Positions 8,374 through 17,573 are shown, numbered from the stretch's first letter. The stretch: 61,238 nucleotides of DNA from Lichenicola sp964247755 (GCA_964247755.1 CAXTVX010000015.1:1-61238), one strand, 5' to 3'. Numbers and translations are program-made. Notes: generated by a model from the letters alone, not told the origin.

Positions 8374-8402
8374 GGGGGCCGGGCGACCGGCCCCCTTTTC
8401 TT
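8374..8402 (+). terminator. Rho-independent terminator of hsp20
   Basis: GGGGGCCGG (8374-8382), loop GCGA and CCGGCCCCC (8387-8395) form a perfect 9-bp GC stem followed by TTTTCTT. This is a textbook intrinsic terminator. Confidence 0.9.
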
Positions 8403-8551
8403 GTTGTCCGCCACGGTTCGTCTTGACCCCGTCCGGGCGTGCAGCCCATATCCGCCCCATGTCGTGCCCGCCCCGGGCACATCCACGCCGGACCGGTCCA
8501 ACCGGGTCCGGCGCCAGCCGATCTGCGTGACGCAGCCAACAGGACAGCTCG

Positions 8552-9133
8552 ATGACGTTGCCGCTGATGCCGAAAGCCACCGCCGTGTGGCTGATCGAGA
8601 AGACCGCCCTCACCTTCACCCAGGTGGCCGAGTTCTGCGGCATGCATCCGTTGGAGGTGCAGGCGATCGCCGACGGCGAGGTGGCCCAGGGCATCGTCGG
8701 CTATGACCCGGTGGCCAACCACCAGGTCACCGCCGAGGACATCGCGCGCGCCGAGAAGAACCCGGACGCGCGGCTGACGGTGCTGTCGGAGAAGAACCCG
8801 GTCACCCGCCGCTCCAAGGGCGCACGCTACACGCCGGTCGCCAAGCGCAACGACCGTCCGGACGCGATCGCCTTCGTGCTGCGCAACTACCCGCAGCTGA
8901 GCGAGGTGCAGGTGATCAAGCTGCTCGGCACCACCAAGGAAACGATCGCCAAGGTGCGCGACCGGCAGCACTGGAACAGCGCCAACATCAAGCCGCGCGA
9001 TCCGGTGATCCTGGGCCTGTGCAGCCAGACCGACCTCAACGCGATGGTTGCGACGGCGAACGAGCGGCTGGTCCGCGAGGGCCAGCACGTGCCCCTGCCG
9101 CCGTCGCAGCCGGTGGACGAGGAAGCGGCCTGA
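8552..9133 (+). CDS. trcR: DUF1013 protein, TrcR-type cell-cycle transcriptional regulator
   Basis: This 193-residue protein belongs to the DUF1013 family, confined to alphaproteobacteria. Members have been described as the RNA-polymerase-associated cell-cycle regulator TrcR. Visible features are the conserved start MTLPLMPKATAVWLIEKTAL, a helix-turn-helix-like segment (FTQVAEFCGMHPLEVQAIAD) and a second helical DNA-binding-like part (LSEVQVIKLLGTTKETIAKV) before RQHWNSANIKPRDPV. Its length and N-terminus are typical. It is monocistronic; the opposite-strand DUF465 gene follows. Confidence 0.85.
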   Translation: MTLPLMPKATAVWLIEKTALTFTQVAEFCGMHPLEVQAIADGEVAQGIVGYDPVANHQVTAEDIARAEKNPDARLTVLSEKNPVTRRSKGARYTPVAKRNDRPDAIAFVLRNYPQLSEVQVIKLLGTTKETIAKVRDRQHWNSANIKPRDPVILGLCSQTDLNAMVATANERLVREGQHVPLPPSQPVDEEAA

Positions 9134-9154
9134 CGCCGCTTCCCGCCAGCACCG

Positions 9155-9325
9155 CTAGGCCTGCCCGCGCAGGCGCTCCATCTCCTCCTTGACGCGCAGC
9201 TTCTCGAGCTTCAGCCGGTTCAGCATGCCCTGGTCCGGTGCGGGCCGCGTGTCCTCGTCGAAGATGCGCATGTCCAGTGCGGCGTGGCGGGTCCTCAGGC
9301 TTTCGATCCGTGACTGCAGGCTCAT
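9155..9325 (-). CDS. Small DUF465 (YdcH-like) protein
   Basis: This is a short gene of 56 codons. The product begins MSLQSRIESLRTRHAALD, contains MLNRLKLEKLRVKEEMERL and is predicted to be wholly alpha-helical and coiled-coil. That matches the DUF465/YdcH family, small cytoplasmic proteins of unknown function common in alphaproteobacteria. ATG at 9325 and TAG at 9155-9157 delimit it. A second family member is encoded on the other strand 130 bp away, so the two are divergent paralogues. Confidence 0.8.
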   Translation of the reverse strand: MSLQSRIESLRTRHAALDMRIFDEDTRPAPDQGMLNRLKLEKLRVKEEMERLRGQA

Positions 9326-9457
9326 GATGCCTCCGGTTCGCAGGGTTCAACCCCCCGACGCTAGACCCGCGCCGGCGGCCGATGCCACAGCAAAATGCCG
9401 GTGCCCTTTCACCTCATCGAGTGGAGGGGCGGAACCGCGCGTGCTATGCGATGACCC

Positions 9458-9658
9458 ATGCTGATCGACCGAGACACCGTGCTGCGCCGGTTGCACGAAC
9501 TGCGCAGCGAGCATCGCGACCTCGACACCGTGATCGGTCGGCTGGCGCCGCAGCCGATCGACCAGCTGCAGATCCAGCGGCTGAAGAAGCGCAAGCTGCT
9601 GCTGAAGGACGAGATCGCCTGGCTGGAGTCCCGGCTGATCCCGGACAGCGTCGCCTGA
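9458..9658 (+). CDS. Small DUF465 (YdcH-like) protein
   Basis: This 66-residue helical protein has the DUF465 pattern: RRLHELRSEHRDLDTVI followed by QIQRLKKRKLLLKDEIAWLE, a two-helix coiled-coil hairpin. Function is unknown. It sits 10 bp upstream of purE and is probably cotranscribed with purE-purK. It is a paralogue of the divergent gene at 9155-9325. Confidence 0.85.
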   Translation: MLIDRDTVLRRLHELRSEHRDLDTVIGRLAPQPIDQLQIQRLKKRKLLLKDEIAWLESRLIPDSVA

Positions 9659-9668
9659 GGAGCCGCAG

Positions 9669-10220
9669 ATGAGCGAGACCGAGATCGGGTTCGACCCCAG
9701 CGTCGAGCGGCCGGACGATGCCGGCGGGCCGCTGGTCGGCCTGATCATGGGCAGCCAGTCCGACTGGGCCACGCTGAGCCACGCCGCGACCCAGCTGGAC
9801 ACGCTGGGCATCCTGTTCGAGAGCCGCATCATCTCGGCGCACCGCACGCCGGATCGGCTGGCCGAGTATGCGCGCGAGGCCGAGGGCCGGGGCATCCGGG
9901 TGGTGATCGCCGGCGCCGGCGGGGCGGCCCACCTGCCCGGCATGTGCTCGGCCTGGACCCTGCTGCCGGTGCTCGGCGTGCCGATCGAGAGCCAGCTGCT
10001 GAACGGGATCGACAGCCTGCTGTCGATCGTGCAGATGCCGGCCGGGGTGCCGGTGGGAACCCTGGCGGTCGGCCGCGCCGGCGCCGTCAACGCCGCCCTG
10101 CTCGCGGCGGCGATCCTGTCGCTGGGCGATGCGGCGCTGAAGGCGCGGCTCGAAGCCTGGCGGGCGTTGCAGACTGCGGCGGTGCCGGAGGTTCCGGTGC
10201 CAGGCACGCCATCGGCATGA
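9669..10220 (+). CDS. purE: 5-(carboxyamino)imidazole ribonucleotide mutase PurE
   Basis: PurE converts N5-CAIR to CAIR in de novo purine synthesis. The 183-residue cytoplasmic protein has the class I signatures: GLIMGSQSDW (substrate phosphate site), IISAHRTPDR (catalytic His) and AGAGGAAHLPGM, followed by QMPAGVPVGTLAVG. The N-terminus is about 20 residues longer than many homologues. Its stop overlaps the purK start (ATGA), which gives translational coupling. Confidence 0.95.
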   Translation: MSETEIGFDPSVERPDDAGGPLVGLIMGSQSDWATLSHAATQLDTLGILFESRIISAHRTPDRLAEYAREAEGRGIRVVIAGAGGAAHLPGMCSAWTLLPVLGVPIESQLLNGIDSLLSIVQMPAGVPVGTLAVGRAGAVNAALLAAAILSLGDAALKARLEAWRALQTAAVPEVPVPGTPSA

Positions 10221-11362
10221 CGGTGTCGGCGCTGCCGCCGGGCGCCGTGATCGGCATCGTCGGCGGCGGCCAGCTCGGGCGCATGTCGGCGATGGCCGCG
10301 TCTCGCCTCGGCTATCGCACCAACGTCCTGACCGAGGAGGCGGACGGCCCGGCCGCTCAGGTCGCCACCGCGACGACGCTCGGCGCCCATTCCGATCCCG
10401 ACACCCTGCGCCGCTTTGCAGACGCCGTGGACGTGGTGACGTTCGAGTTCGAGAACGTCAGCGCCGACGGCCTCGACCTGCTGGCGGCGATGCGGCCGGT
10501 GCGGCCCGACGGCGCCATCCTGCGCATCAGCCAGGACCGGCTGGCGGAGAAGCGCTTCCTGGCCGGAGCCGGCGTCCCGCTGGCGCCCTGGCATCCGGTC
10601 GACACGCCGGCATCGCTGGACGAGGCGGCGGCGGCACTTGGGCTGCCGTTCGTGCTCAAGACCACGCGGCTCGGCTATGACGGCAAGGGGCAGCGCGTGC
10701 TGCGCGACCAGGGCGGGCTGCGGGCCGCGTTCGAGGCGCTGTCGCCGCACCCGCTGGTGGCGGAAGGGTTCGTCGACTTCGCCTGCGAGCTCAGCGTGAT
10801 GGTCGCCCGTGGCCTCGACGGCACGGTGCGCGCCTTCGACACGGTGCAGAACCGGCATCGGCACCACATCCTCGACCTGACGCTGGCGCCGGCGCCGGTG
10901 CCGCCGGACGTTGCCGCAGAGGCGCAGGCGCTGGCGGTGCGGATCGCCGAGGCGCTGTCGCTGGTCGGGCTGCTGGGGGTGGAGATGTTCCTGGCGGCGG
11001 ACGGACGGCTGCTGGTCAACGAGATCGCGCCGCGTCCGCACAATTCCGGGCACTGGACCATGGATGCCTGCCCGGTCAGCCAGTTCGAGATGCACGTCCG
11101 CGCCGTCGCCGGGCTGCCGTTGCCGCCGGCGACACGGCATTCCGACGCGCTGATGAAGAACCTGGTCGGCCCGGAGGAGATGGCGCTGTGGCCGGAGATC
11201 CTGGCGACCCCCGGGCTGCTGCCGCACCATTACGGCAAGACGGACGCCCGTCCGGGCCGCAAGATGGGTCACGTCAACCGGCTGTTCCCGCGCGGCGCGC
11301 TGCCCGGTGCGTTCGGGATCGAGGCGGCGCTGGGGCCGCTTCGCGCCGAGCCGGACGCTTGA
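10217..11362 (+). CDS. purK: 5-(carboxyamino)imidazole ribonucleotide synthase PurK
   Basis: PurK uses ATP and bicarbonate to make N5-CAIR, the substrate of PurE. The 381-residue protein shows the ATP-grasp layout: nucleotide-binding start IGIVGGGQLGRM, the FEFENV segment, KTTRLGYDGKGQ lysine-rich loop, GFVDFACELSVMVAR and metal-binding LVNEIAPRPHNSGHWT. It overlaps purE by 4 bp. Length is normal. Confidence 0.95.
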   Translation: MTVSALPPGAVIGIVGGGQLGRMSAMAASRLGYRTNVLTEEADGPAAQVATATTLGAHSDPDTLRRFADAVDVVTFEFENVSADGLDLLAAMRPVRPDGAILRISQDRLAEKRFLAGAGVPLAPWHPVDTPASLDEAAAALGLPFVLKTTRLGYDGKGQRVLRDQGGLRAAFEALSPHPLVAEGFVDFACELSVMVARGLDGTVRAFDTVQNRHRHHILDLTLAPAPVPPDVAAEAQALAVRIAEALSLVGLLGVEMFLAADGRLLVNEIAPRPHNSGHWTMDACPVSQFEMHVRAVAGLPLPPATRHSDALMKNLVGPEEMALWPEILATPGLLPHHYGKTDARPGRKMGHVNRLFPRGALPGAFGIEAALGPLRAEPDA

Positions 11363-11396
11363 GGCCGACCATCCTGCGCAGCAGGGCCCTGCCCGG

Positions 11397-12002
11397 TCAG
11401 CGTGCGGACGCCAACCCGAGATCGCTGACCTGCGACGCCCCGGGTGCCCTGCCGAGGCGGCCGATCGGCAGGATCTCCCGCCCTGCGGTCTCGGACAGCA
11501 CCTCCGCGGCGGCGAGATAGACCGCTGCCAGCGCGGTCAGCAGGCCGGTATAGCCGCCGGCGTTGTGGATCAGCCCCGAGCCGGTCCATTCGCCCAGCGC
11601 CAGCAGGAAGAAGGTGATCCAGAGCAGGAAGAACACCGTTCCCACCGCCCGGTTGGCGGTGAAGGTGGCGAACCACATGAACAGCGTGAACACGCCCCAG
11701 AGTGCCAGGTACCAGCCGACGAAGCTGGGCCGGACGGTGGCGTGGAAGAACTCGACGAACAGCGCGAACGACCACCAGAACGCGCCGAACGAGCAGAAGG
11801 CGGTGAAGCCGAAGGTGTTGCCGCGCGGCAGCTCGCACACCCCGGCGACGAACTGGGCGGTGCCGCCGAACGCGAACGCCATGGCGAGCACCATCGGGAT
11901 CGCGGGCGGCGTGTACCAGCCCGCGTTGATCATGCTGAGCAGCCAGGTTGTCAGCGCGAATCCGGTCAGGCCCAACGGGGCGGGATTGGCATAGCCCTTC
12001 AT
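11397..12002 (-). CDS. satP: Acetate/succinate uptake transporter, SatP (GPR1/FUN34/YaaH) family
   Basis: This 201-residue inner-membrane protein has the family signature NPAPLGLTGFALTT near the N-terminus and six hydrophobic helices. The second contains MVLAMAFAFGGTAQFVAG, and an AFCSFGAFWWSFA pore-lining segment follows. Relatives move acetate or succinate with protons, which fits an acetic-acid-handling lineage. ATG at 12002 has a good ribosome-binding site (GGAG). It is convergent with purK and separated by about 34 bp. Confidence 0.88.
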   Translation of the reverse strand: MKGYANPAPLGLTGFALTTWLLSMINAGWYTPPAIPMVLAMAFAFGGTAQFVAGVCELPRGNTFGFTAFCSFGAFWWSFALFVEFFHATVRPSFVGWYLALWGVFTLFMWFATFTANRAVGTVFFLLWITFFLLALGEWTGSGLIHNAGGYTGLLTALAAVYLAAAEVLSETAGREILPIGRLGRAPGASQVSDLGLASAR

Positions 12003-12207
12003 CGACGTCTCTCCTCGAGTATGGCTCCTCTGCGGGAGCTCGTTCCAGACCGGAGGCTTATACCAAGTTGCCGGGAGGTTGGCTTCAGCCTCCTGCCGCC
12101 ATCCGGATGCCGGTCGGGAACTCCGGGACCACTGGATCGAGCCGGAACCGGGCTGCGAAACCCGGTCAGGTGGTCGGCGGACGACCTTCATGATGGACGG
12201 TTCGGCC

Positions 12208-12915
12208 TCAGGCGAGCAGCCCCTCGTCGCGGAAGCTGGTCCAGCGTCCGTTGCCGATGATCAGGTGGTCGCGCACCCCCACGCGCATCACCGCGCAGGC
12301 GTCCGACACCTGCTTCGTCATCGACAGATCCTCGCGCGACGGGGTCGGGTCGCCGCTCGGGTGGTTGTGCACCAGCACCAGCGCGTGCGCCTGCAGCTCG
12401 ACGGCGCGGCGCACCACCTCGCGCGGGTAGACCGGGGTGTGGTTGACGGTTCCGCGCGCCTGCGCCTCGTCCGACAGCAGCCGGCCCTCGCGGTCGAGGA
12501 ACAGGATGCGGAACTGCTCGATCCGCTCGCGCGCCAGGATCGCGGTCAGGTAGTCGAGCAGCCCGGCGCGGTCGGCCAGCACCGGCTGCCCGTCCATCCG
12601 GGCGCGCGCCAGCCGCAGCGCCGCCTCGTGCAGCAGCTTGAGTGCCGCCAGGCTGTGGGTGCCGAAGCCCGCAACGCCCCGCAGCTCGCGCACCGGGGCG
12701 GCCAGCAGGCTGGCGAACGAGCCGAACCGGGTGAGCGCCCTTCCCGCCAGCGCCTCGATGTCCTCGCAGGCCGGCATCACCACGCGCAGGTAACGCGACA
12801 GCAGCGCCTGGTCGGTTTCGGCCGGTGGGGGCCGGGACAGCGCACGGGTCGGCGCGACGACGATCGGCCGGGACAGCAGGCCAGCCGCGCCGGCGTCGGC
12901 AAACCCGTCCGACAT
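12208..12915 (-). CDS. radC: RadC family protein with intact JAB/MPN motif
   Basis: This 235-residue protein has a degenerate N-terminal helix-hairpin-helix region (FGSFASLLAAPVRELRGVAGFG) and a C-terminal RadC JAB-type domain. The metal-binding signature LVHNHPSGDPTPSRED is intact, with two His and the Asp of a zinc site. RadC proteins are called DNA repair proteins, but their biochemical role is unsettled. ATG at 12915 gives MSDGFADAG. A closely related but motif-less paralogue lies at 13589-14299. Confidence 0.9.
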   Translation of the reverse strand: MSDGFADAGAAGLLSRPIVVAPTRALSRPPPAETDQALLSRYLRVVMPACEDIEALAGRALTRFGSFASLLAAPVRELRGVAGFGTHSLAALKLLHEAALRLARARMDGQPVLADRAGLLDYLTAILARERIEQFRILFLDREGRLLSDEAQARGTVNHTPVYPREVVRRAVELQAHALVLVHNHPSGDPTPSREDLSMTKQVSDACAVMRVGVRDHLIIGNGRWTSFRDEGLLA

Positions 12916-13025
12916 GTTTGTCCACTCCGCACCTGCCGTTCGATGCTACCCTGCAACAAACTCGCAGGATGTGCCAGGACGACATGCGACGGGCCGTGAA
13001 CGATGTTCAAACGTGACCGGACGGT

Positions 13026-13511
13026 TCAGTCGGTTTCCAGCCCGAGCCGCTGGTGCCAGTCGGCGATCGACTCCTCCGGATACTCGCCGAAGCGGCGGTC
13101 GGACTGGCGTATCTCCGGCTCGACCCAGGCCGGCGCGAAGTCGAGCATCAGGTGGGTGTGCTCCGGCGGGACGGGCAGCGCGGTGTCGATCGCGGATGCG
13201 AACGGGTGGATCAGCTCCGGCCAGCTGTCGTCGAACAGCCACAGCGCGCTGCCGCACAGGCTGCAGAACACGCGCTCGGCGTTGCTGCGGGTTTCCTCCC
13301 CTTCCTCCCGCATCACCGCATGGTAGCGGGCGGTGTGCTCGCGGCCCTCGACCCGGAGCGTGTCGGCGTCCCCTGCGAGGTTGACCGCATATCCGCCGCC
13401 GCCCTGCGTCTTGCGGCAGATGCTGCAATAGCAGCGCTGGTAGGGCACCGGGTGCCGGGACTCCAGCGAGAACCGGACCGCGCGGCAGTGGCAGGATCCT
13501 TCGAGATGCAT
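13026..13511 (-). CDS. GFA-family zinc protein
   Basis: This 161-residue cytoplasmic protein belongs to the GFA family (glutathione-dependent formaldehyde-activating enzyme-like). It starts MHLEGSCHCRAVRF and has the paired zinc-binding cysteines: CHC, CYCSICRKTQG, and CSLCGSALW. Most members have no proven activity, so a role in aldehyde or thiol chemistry is only a family association. It lies between the two radC paralogues on the same strand, about 100 bp from the first. Confidence 0.8.
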   Translation of the reverse strand: MHLEGSCHCRAVRFSLESRHPVPYQRCYCSICRKTQGGGGYAVNLAGDADTLRVEGREHTARYHAVMREEGEETRSNAERVFCSLCGSALWLFDDSWPELIHPFASAIDTALPVPPEHTHLMLDFAPAWVEPEIRQSDRRFGEYPEESIADWHQRLGLETD

Positions 13512-13588
13512 GGCATCGCTCCGTGCGAGGTGATGCCGTCACAGGAGCCGGAACCGTCATCCGGTTCCCCGACCAGCCGCTGCCTGCG

Positions 13589-14299
13589 CTACAGCAACCC
13601 CTTCTGGCGCAGGCTGATCCAGCTGCCCCGGCCAACCAGGATGTGGTCGTGCAGGGTGATGGACAGCGCCGACAACGCGGTCGCCGCGTGCGCGCCCAGT
13701 GTGGCCTCGCGCCTGGGAAGGGTCTTGTCGGCCGGGCCGTCGGGAACCACGCGCAGGAGGATCAGCGCGGTGGCGTGCAGCGCCAGCGCCCGTCCCGCCA
13801 CCTGCTGCGGCAGGCGCTCCGGGGCGTCGTCCACCGCCTCGTCGGCCAGCAGGCGGTTGCGGTTGTCGAGCAGCAGCACGCGCAGCTGGCCGGGCACGGC
13901 GCCGGCGAGGGCGGTGTCGAAGTACTCCAGCAGCCGGTCCCAGTTGTTCAGCACCGGCCGCTCGCGGGCCTCGGCCGCCGCCAGAAGGAGCCCAGCCTGC
14001 TGCGGCAGCTGCAGCACCGCGATCGCGTCGGGGCCGAGCTCGCCGCTCGCCTGCGCCAGCTGCTCCGGCCCGGCGGTCAGCACCGCGGACAGGCTGCCGA
14101 ACCGGTTGATCAGCTCCTTGGCCAGCGGCTTGGTGTCGCGTCGGGGGATGCCGAGGAACAGCAGCATCTCCAGGATCTCGTAGTCGGCCAGCGCTCCCGG
14201 CCCGCGCGACAGCAGGCGCTCGCGCATGCGGCCCCGGTGCCCCTGCGGACCGGTGCTGCGGAAGGGAGGCGGAGCGGTCGAGGCGGCCGCGTCGGACAC
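13589..14299 (-). CDS. RadC-like paralogue lacking the JAB metal-binding motif
   Basis: This 236-residue RadC-family protein is full length. It has MRERLLSRGPGALADYEILEMLLFLGIPRRDTKPLAKELINRFGS-type N-terminal residues (read in parts) and a C-terminal region that still aligns to the JAB fold (HDHILVGRGSWISLRQKGLL end). Where the paralogue reads HNHPSGDPTPSRED, this one reads LRVVPDGPADKTLPRRE, so both zinc-binding His are gone. It is probably enzymatically inactive but maintained, perhaps structural. Start GTG at 14299 (GGAGAA upstream) mirrors the MSD start of the paralogue; a TTG further upstream is possible. Confidence 0.8.
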   Translation of the reverse strand: MSDAAASTAPPPFRSTGPQGHRGRMRERLLSRGPGALADYEILEMLLFLGIPRRDTKPLAKELINRFGSLSAVLTAGPEQLAQASGELGPDAIAVLQLPQQAGLLLAAAEARERPVLNNWDRLLEYFDTALAGAVPGQLRVLLLDNRNRLLADEAVDDAPERLPQQVAGRALALHATALILLRVVPDGPADKTLPRREATLGAHAATALSALSITLHDHILVGRGSWISLRQKGLL

Positions 14300-14412
14300 C
14301 GTCTTCTCCCGGACTAACGTTTTGTCAGGATGCGTGCCGGTTGCGCCGAAGATCAAGGGGATTCCGCTGCCGCATTGAGGCGGAACGCCGGGGCGCCTAG
14401 ATAGGGTCGGAC

Positions 14413-16671
14413 ATGGACACCTATCTGGAACGGCTGAATCCCGAGCAGCGCGAGGCGGTCGAGGCCGTCGACGGGCCGGTGCTGGTGCTGGCCGGGGCCG
14501 GCACCGGCAAGACCCGGGTGCTGACCACGCGTTTTGCCCACATCCTGCTGAGCGGGCGGGCCTCGCCGGGCCAGGTGCTGGCGGTGACCTTCACCAACAA
14601 GGCGGCACGCGAGATGCGCGAGCGGGTCGGGCACCTGCTGCAGCGGCCGGTGGAGGGGCTGTGGCTCGGCACCTTCCACGCGCTGTGCGCGCGGATGCTG
14701 CGCCGGCATGCCGAGTATGTCGGGTTGACGTCCTCCTTCACCATCCTGGACACGGACGACCAGCTGCGGCTGCTCAAGCAGGTCATGGAGCTGCACCGGA
14801 TCGACGCCAAGCGCTGGCCGCCGCCGGGGCTGATGGGGGCGATCCAGCGCTGGAAGGATCGCGGACTGACGCCGGACAGGATCACGCCGTCCGAGGACAC
14901 CGACTTCGCCGGCGGCAAGGCCAGGCAGATCTACGCCGACTACCAGACGCGCTTGGCGCAGCTGAACGCGGCGGATTTCGGCGACCTGATGCTGCACATC
15001 GTCGAGATCCTGCGCACCCGGCCGGACGTGCTGGCGCAGTATCACCGGTTCTTCCGCTACATCCTGGTCGACGAATACCAGGACACCAACACCATCCAGT
15101 ATCTCTGGCTGCGCCTGCTGGCCAAGCGCGAGGGAGAGGCCGCCAACATCTGCTGCGTCGGCGACGACGACCAGTCGATCTACTCCTGGCGCGGCGCGGA
15201 GGTGGAGAACATCCTGCGCTTCGAGAAGGACTTTCCCGGGGCGAAGATCGTCAAGCTGGAAAGCAACTACCGCTCGACCGCGCCGATCCTGGCCGCGGCT
15301 TCCGGCCTGATCGCGCACAACGAGGGACGCCTCGGCAAGACCCTCCGGCCCGGCCGCAACGACTCCGAGGGCGAGAAGGTGCTGGTCGCGTCGGTGTGGG
15401 ACTCCGACGAGGAGGCGCGCATGGTCGGGGAGCGGATCGAGCAGCTGCAGCGCGAGGACAACCGGCTGTCGGAGATGGCGATCCTGGTGCGCGCCGGGTT
15501 CCAGACCCGCGCCTTCGAGGAGCGGATGATCACCCTGGGACTGCCGTACAAGGTGGTGGGGGGCCTGCGCTTCTACGAGCGGCAGGAGATACGCGACGCG
15601 ATCGCCTACATGCGGGTGATGAACCAGCCCTCGGACGACCTGGCGTTCGAGCGCATCGTCAACGTGCCGAGGCGCGGGGTCGGGGACGTGGCGATGCAGG
15701 CGCTGCACGTGGCGGCTCGCACGGACCGCATCCCGATGACGGCGGCGGTGCTGAAGCTGCTGGCCGACGGCACCCTGAAGGGGCGGGTGCGCGAGCAGCT
15801 CGGGCTGCTGATGGCGGCCCTCGGCCGCGGCCGCGAGGCGCTGGCGCAGGCCGGCGACGAGGCGCGCCTGGCAGGGCCGGTGCATATCGGCGTGGTCGAG
15901 AAGCTGCTGGAGGACGCCGGCTACGTCGAGATGTGGAAGAAGGACAAGTCGCCGGACGCGCCGGGGCGTCTCGACAACCTCAAGGAACTGGTGCGGGCGC
16001 TGGTCGAGTTCGACACCCTGGGCGGGTTCCTCGAGCACGTGTCGCTGGTGATGGAGAACGACGAGAACGCCGGCGCGGACCGGGTCAACATCATGACCCT
16101 GCATGGCGCCAAGGGGCTCGAGTTCGACAGCGTGTTCCTGCCCGGCTGGGAGGAAGGGCTGTTCCCGAGCCAGCGCACCCTGGACGAGGGCGGCAACAAG
16201 GGGCTCGAGGAGGAACGCCGGCTGGCCTATGTCGGCATCACCCGGGCGCGCAAGCGGGCGCTGATCAGCCACGCCGCCAACCGGCGCATCTACGCCAACT
16301 GGCAGAGCTCGGTGCCGAGCCGGTTCGTCGAGGAGCTGCCGGAGGAGCACGTCGAGCAGATGGGCTCGGCCTCGCTGGCGCGCGAGCAGATGCGCAGCGC
16401 GCCGCCGGTGTTCGGGAGCGGGTTCGGGGGCCAGTTCCCGCTGATGGCCCGCCGTCCGCGCACGGTGGAAGCCTGGGAGCAGCCGGCCCGGCCGTCGCGC
16501 ACCGGCGGCATCGCGGTCGGCGCGCGGGTGTTCCACCAGAAGTTCGGCTATGGCGTGGTGACGGGCGCCGAGGACAGCAAGCTCGACGTCGAGTTCGAGC
16601 GGGCCGGGTTCAAGCGCGTGCTCGACTCCTACGTGGAGCAGGTGGTCGGTTCGGCGGGGACGGCGTCTTGA
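14413..16671 (+). CDS. uvrD: UvrD/PcrA-type ATP-dependent DNA helicase
   Basis: This 752-residue superfamily 1A 3'-5' helicase acts in nucleotide-excision and mismatch repair and in clearing recombination intermediates. Motifs in order: Q-motif LNPEQREAV, Walker A AGAGTGKT (residues 27-34), TFTNKAAREM (Ia), Walker B LVDEYQDTN (II), GDDDQSIYSWRGA (III), LESNYRST (IV), VNIMTLHGAKGLEF (V) and YVGITRARK (VI). The C-terminus has the PcrA/UvrD Tudor-like segment (ARVFHQKFGYGVV). The next gene starts within its stop codon. Confidence 0.95.
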   Translation: MDTYLERLNPEQREAVEAVDGPVLVLAGAGTGKTRVLTTRFAHILLSGRASPGQVLAVTFTNKAAREMRERVGHLLQRPVEGLWLGTFHALCARMLRRHAEYVGLTSSFTILDTDDQLRLLKQVMELHRIDAKRWPPPGLMGAIQRWKDRGLTPDRITPSEDTDFAGGKARQIYADYQTRLAQLNAADFGDLMLHIVEILRTRPDVLAQYHRFFRYILVDEYQDTNTIQYLWLRLLAKREGEAANICCVGDDDQSIYSWRGAEVENILRFEKDFPGAKIVKLESNYRSTAPILAAASGLIAHNEGRLGKTLRPGRNDSEGEKVLVASVWDSDEEARMVGERIEQLQREDNRLSEMAILVRAGFQTRAFEERMITLGLPYKVVGGLRFYERQEIRDAIAYMRVMNQPSDDLAFERIVNVPRRGVGDVAMQALHVAARTDRIPMTAAVLKLLADGTLKGRVREQLGLLMAALGRGREALAQAGDEARLAGPVHIGVVEKLLEDAGYVEMWKKDKSPDAPGRLDNLKELVRALVEFDTLGGFLEHVSLVMENDENAGADRVNIMTLHGAKGLEFDSVFLPGWEEGLFPSQRTLDEGGNKGLEEERRLAYVGITRARKRALISHAANRRIYANWQSSVPSRFVEELPEEHVEQMGSASLAREQMRSAPPVFGSGFGGQFPLMARRPRTVEAWEQPARPSRTGGIAVGARVFHQKFGYGVVTGAEDSKLDVEFERAGFKRVLDSYVEQVVGSAGTAS

Positions 16672-17573
16672 GCGTGATCACCCGGCGCCACGCCATCGCG
16701 CTGGAAACGGTCCACGTGACGGTTCCGGACGCGGCGGTGGAAGCGTATGAGAACGCGCTCGCGTCGGTCTGCACCACCATCGGCATCTTCGAGGCCGACG
16801 ACAGCCAGACGGTATGGCGGGTCGAGGGGGTCAAGGACCAGGGCAGCGGCGAGGCGGCGCTGTCGGCGGCGCTGGCGCTGGCGGAAGCGGCGACCGGGAT
16901 CGCGGCGCCGCTGGAGCGAGCGGGTACCGAGGCCGAGGGCTGGCTCGCGCGCACCTATGAAAGCTTTCCCGAGCAGCAGGTCGGCCGGCGCTTCGCCATA
17001 CGCGGCACCCATCTGGGTCGTGCCCGGCCCGGCCCGCGCATCACCCTGACGCTGGATGCCGGGATCGCCTTCGGCTCCGGCGAACATGGCTCGACGCGCG
17101 GCTGCCTGCGCGCGCTGGAGCTGGTGGCGCATCGCCGGCCGCGCCGGATCCTGGACCTCGGCACCGGCTCCGGCATCCTGGCCATGGCGGCGGCAAGGCT
17201 GCTGCACCGGCCGGTGCTGGCGGTGGACATCGAGCCGTGGTCGGTGCGGGTGGCGGCGCAGAATGCGACGGCGAACGAACTCGGGCGACGGCTTGCCTGC
17301 CGCCACGGCAACGGCTGGCGCACGCCGGCGGTCCGTCGCGGCGGCCCCTACGACCTGGTGTTCGCCAACATCCTGGCGCGTCCGCTGTGCCGCATGGCGC
17401 TCGACCTGGGGCAGAAGTTGGCTCCTGGCGGCACCGTGATCCTGGCCGGGCTGCTCGGCAGCCAGGTCCGGATGGTGCTGGCCGCGCACCGGCGACAAGG
17501 CTTGCTGCTGGAACGGCAGCTGCTCGAAGGAGACTGGGCGACGCTGGTGCTGCGCCGGCCCGGGCGGCCATGA
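16668..17573 (+). CDS. prmA: Ribosomal protein L11 methyltransferase PrmA
   Basis: PrmA trimethylates ribosomal protein L11 using S-adenosylmethionine. The 301-residue protein has the N-terminal substrate-recognition domain (EAYENALASVCTTIGIFE), then GIAFGSGEHGST, the SAM-binding motif ILDLGTGSGILAMAAA, and FANILARPL in place of the NPPY-type catalytic loop, which is typical of PrmA. The TTG at 16668 overlaps the helicase stop (TTGA); GTG at 16674 is the alternative. It is the second gene of an overlapped run. Confidence 0.88.
   Translation: MSVITRRHAIALETVHVTVPDAAVEAYENALASVCTTIGIFEADDSQTVWRVEGVKDQGSGEAALSAALALAEAATGIAAPLERAGTEAEGWLARTYESFPEQQVGRRFAIRGTHLGRARPGPRITLTLDAGIAFGSGEHGSTRGCLRALELVAHRRPRRILDLGTGSGILAMAAARLLHRPVLAVDIEPWSVRVAAQNATANELGRRLACRHGNGWRTPAVRRGGPYDLVFANILARPLCRMALDLGQKLAPGGTVILAGLLGSQVRMVLAAHRRQGLLLERQLLEGDWATLVLRRPGRP

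Noticed and set aside
14353..16536. A 727-codon open frame on the minus strand opposite the helicase gene
   Set aside because: It mirrors uvrD codons, is rich in Arg/His/Gln/Val as expected for GC-rich antisense shadow, and has no recognisable domain.
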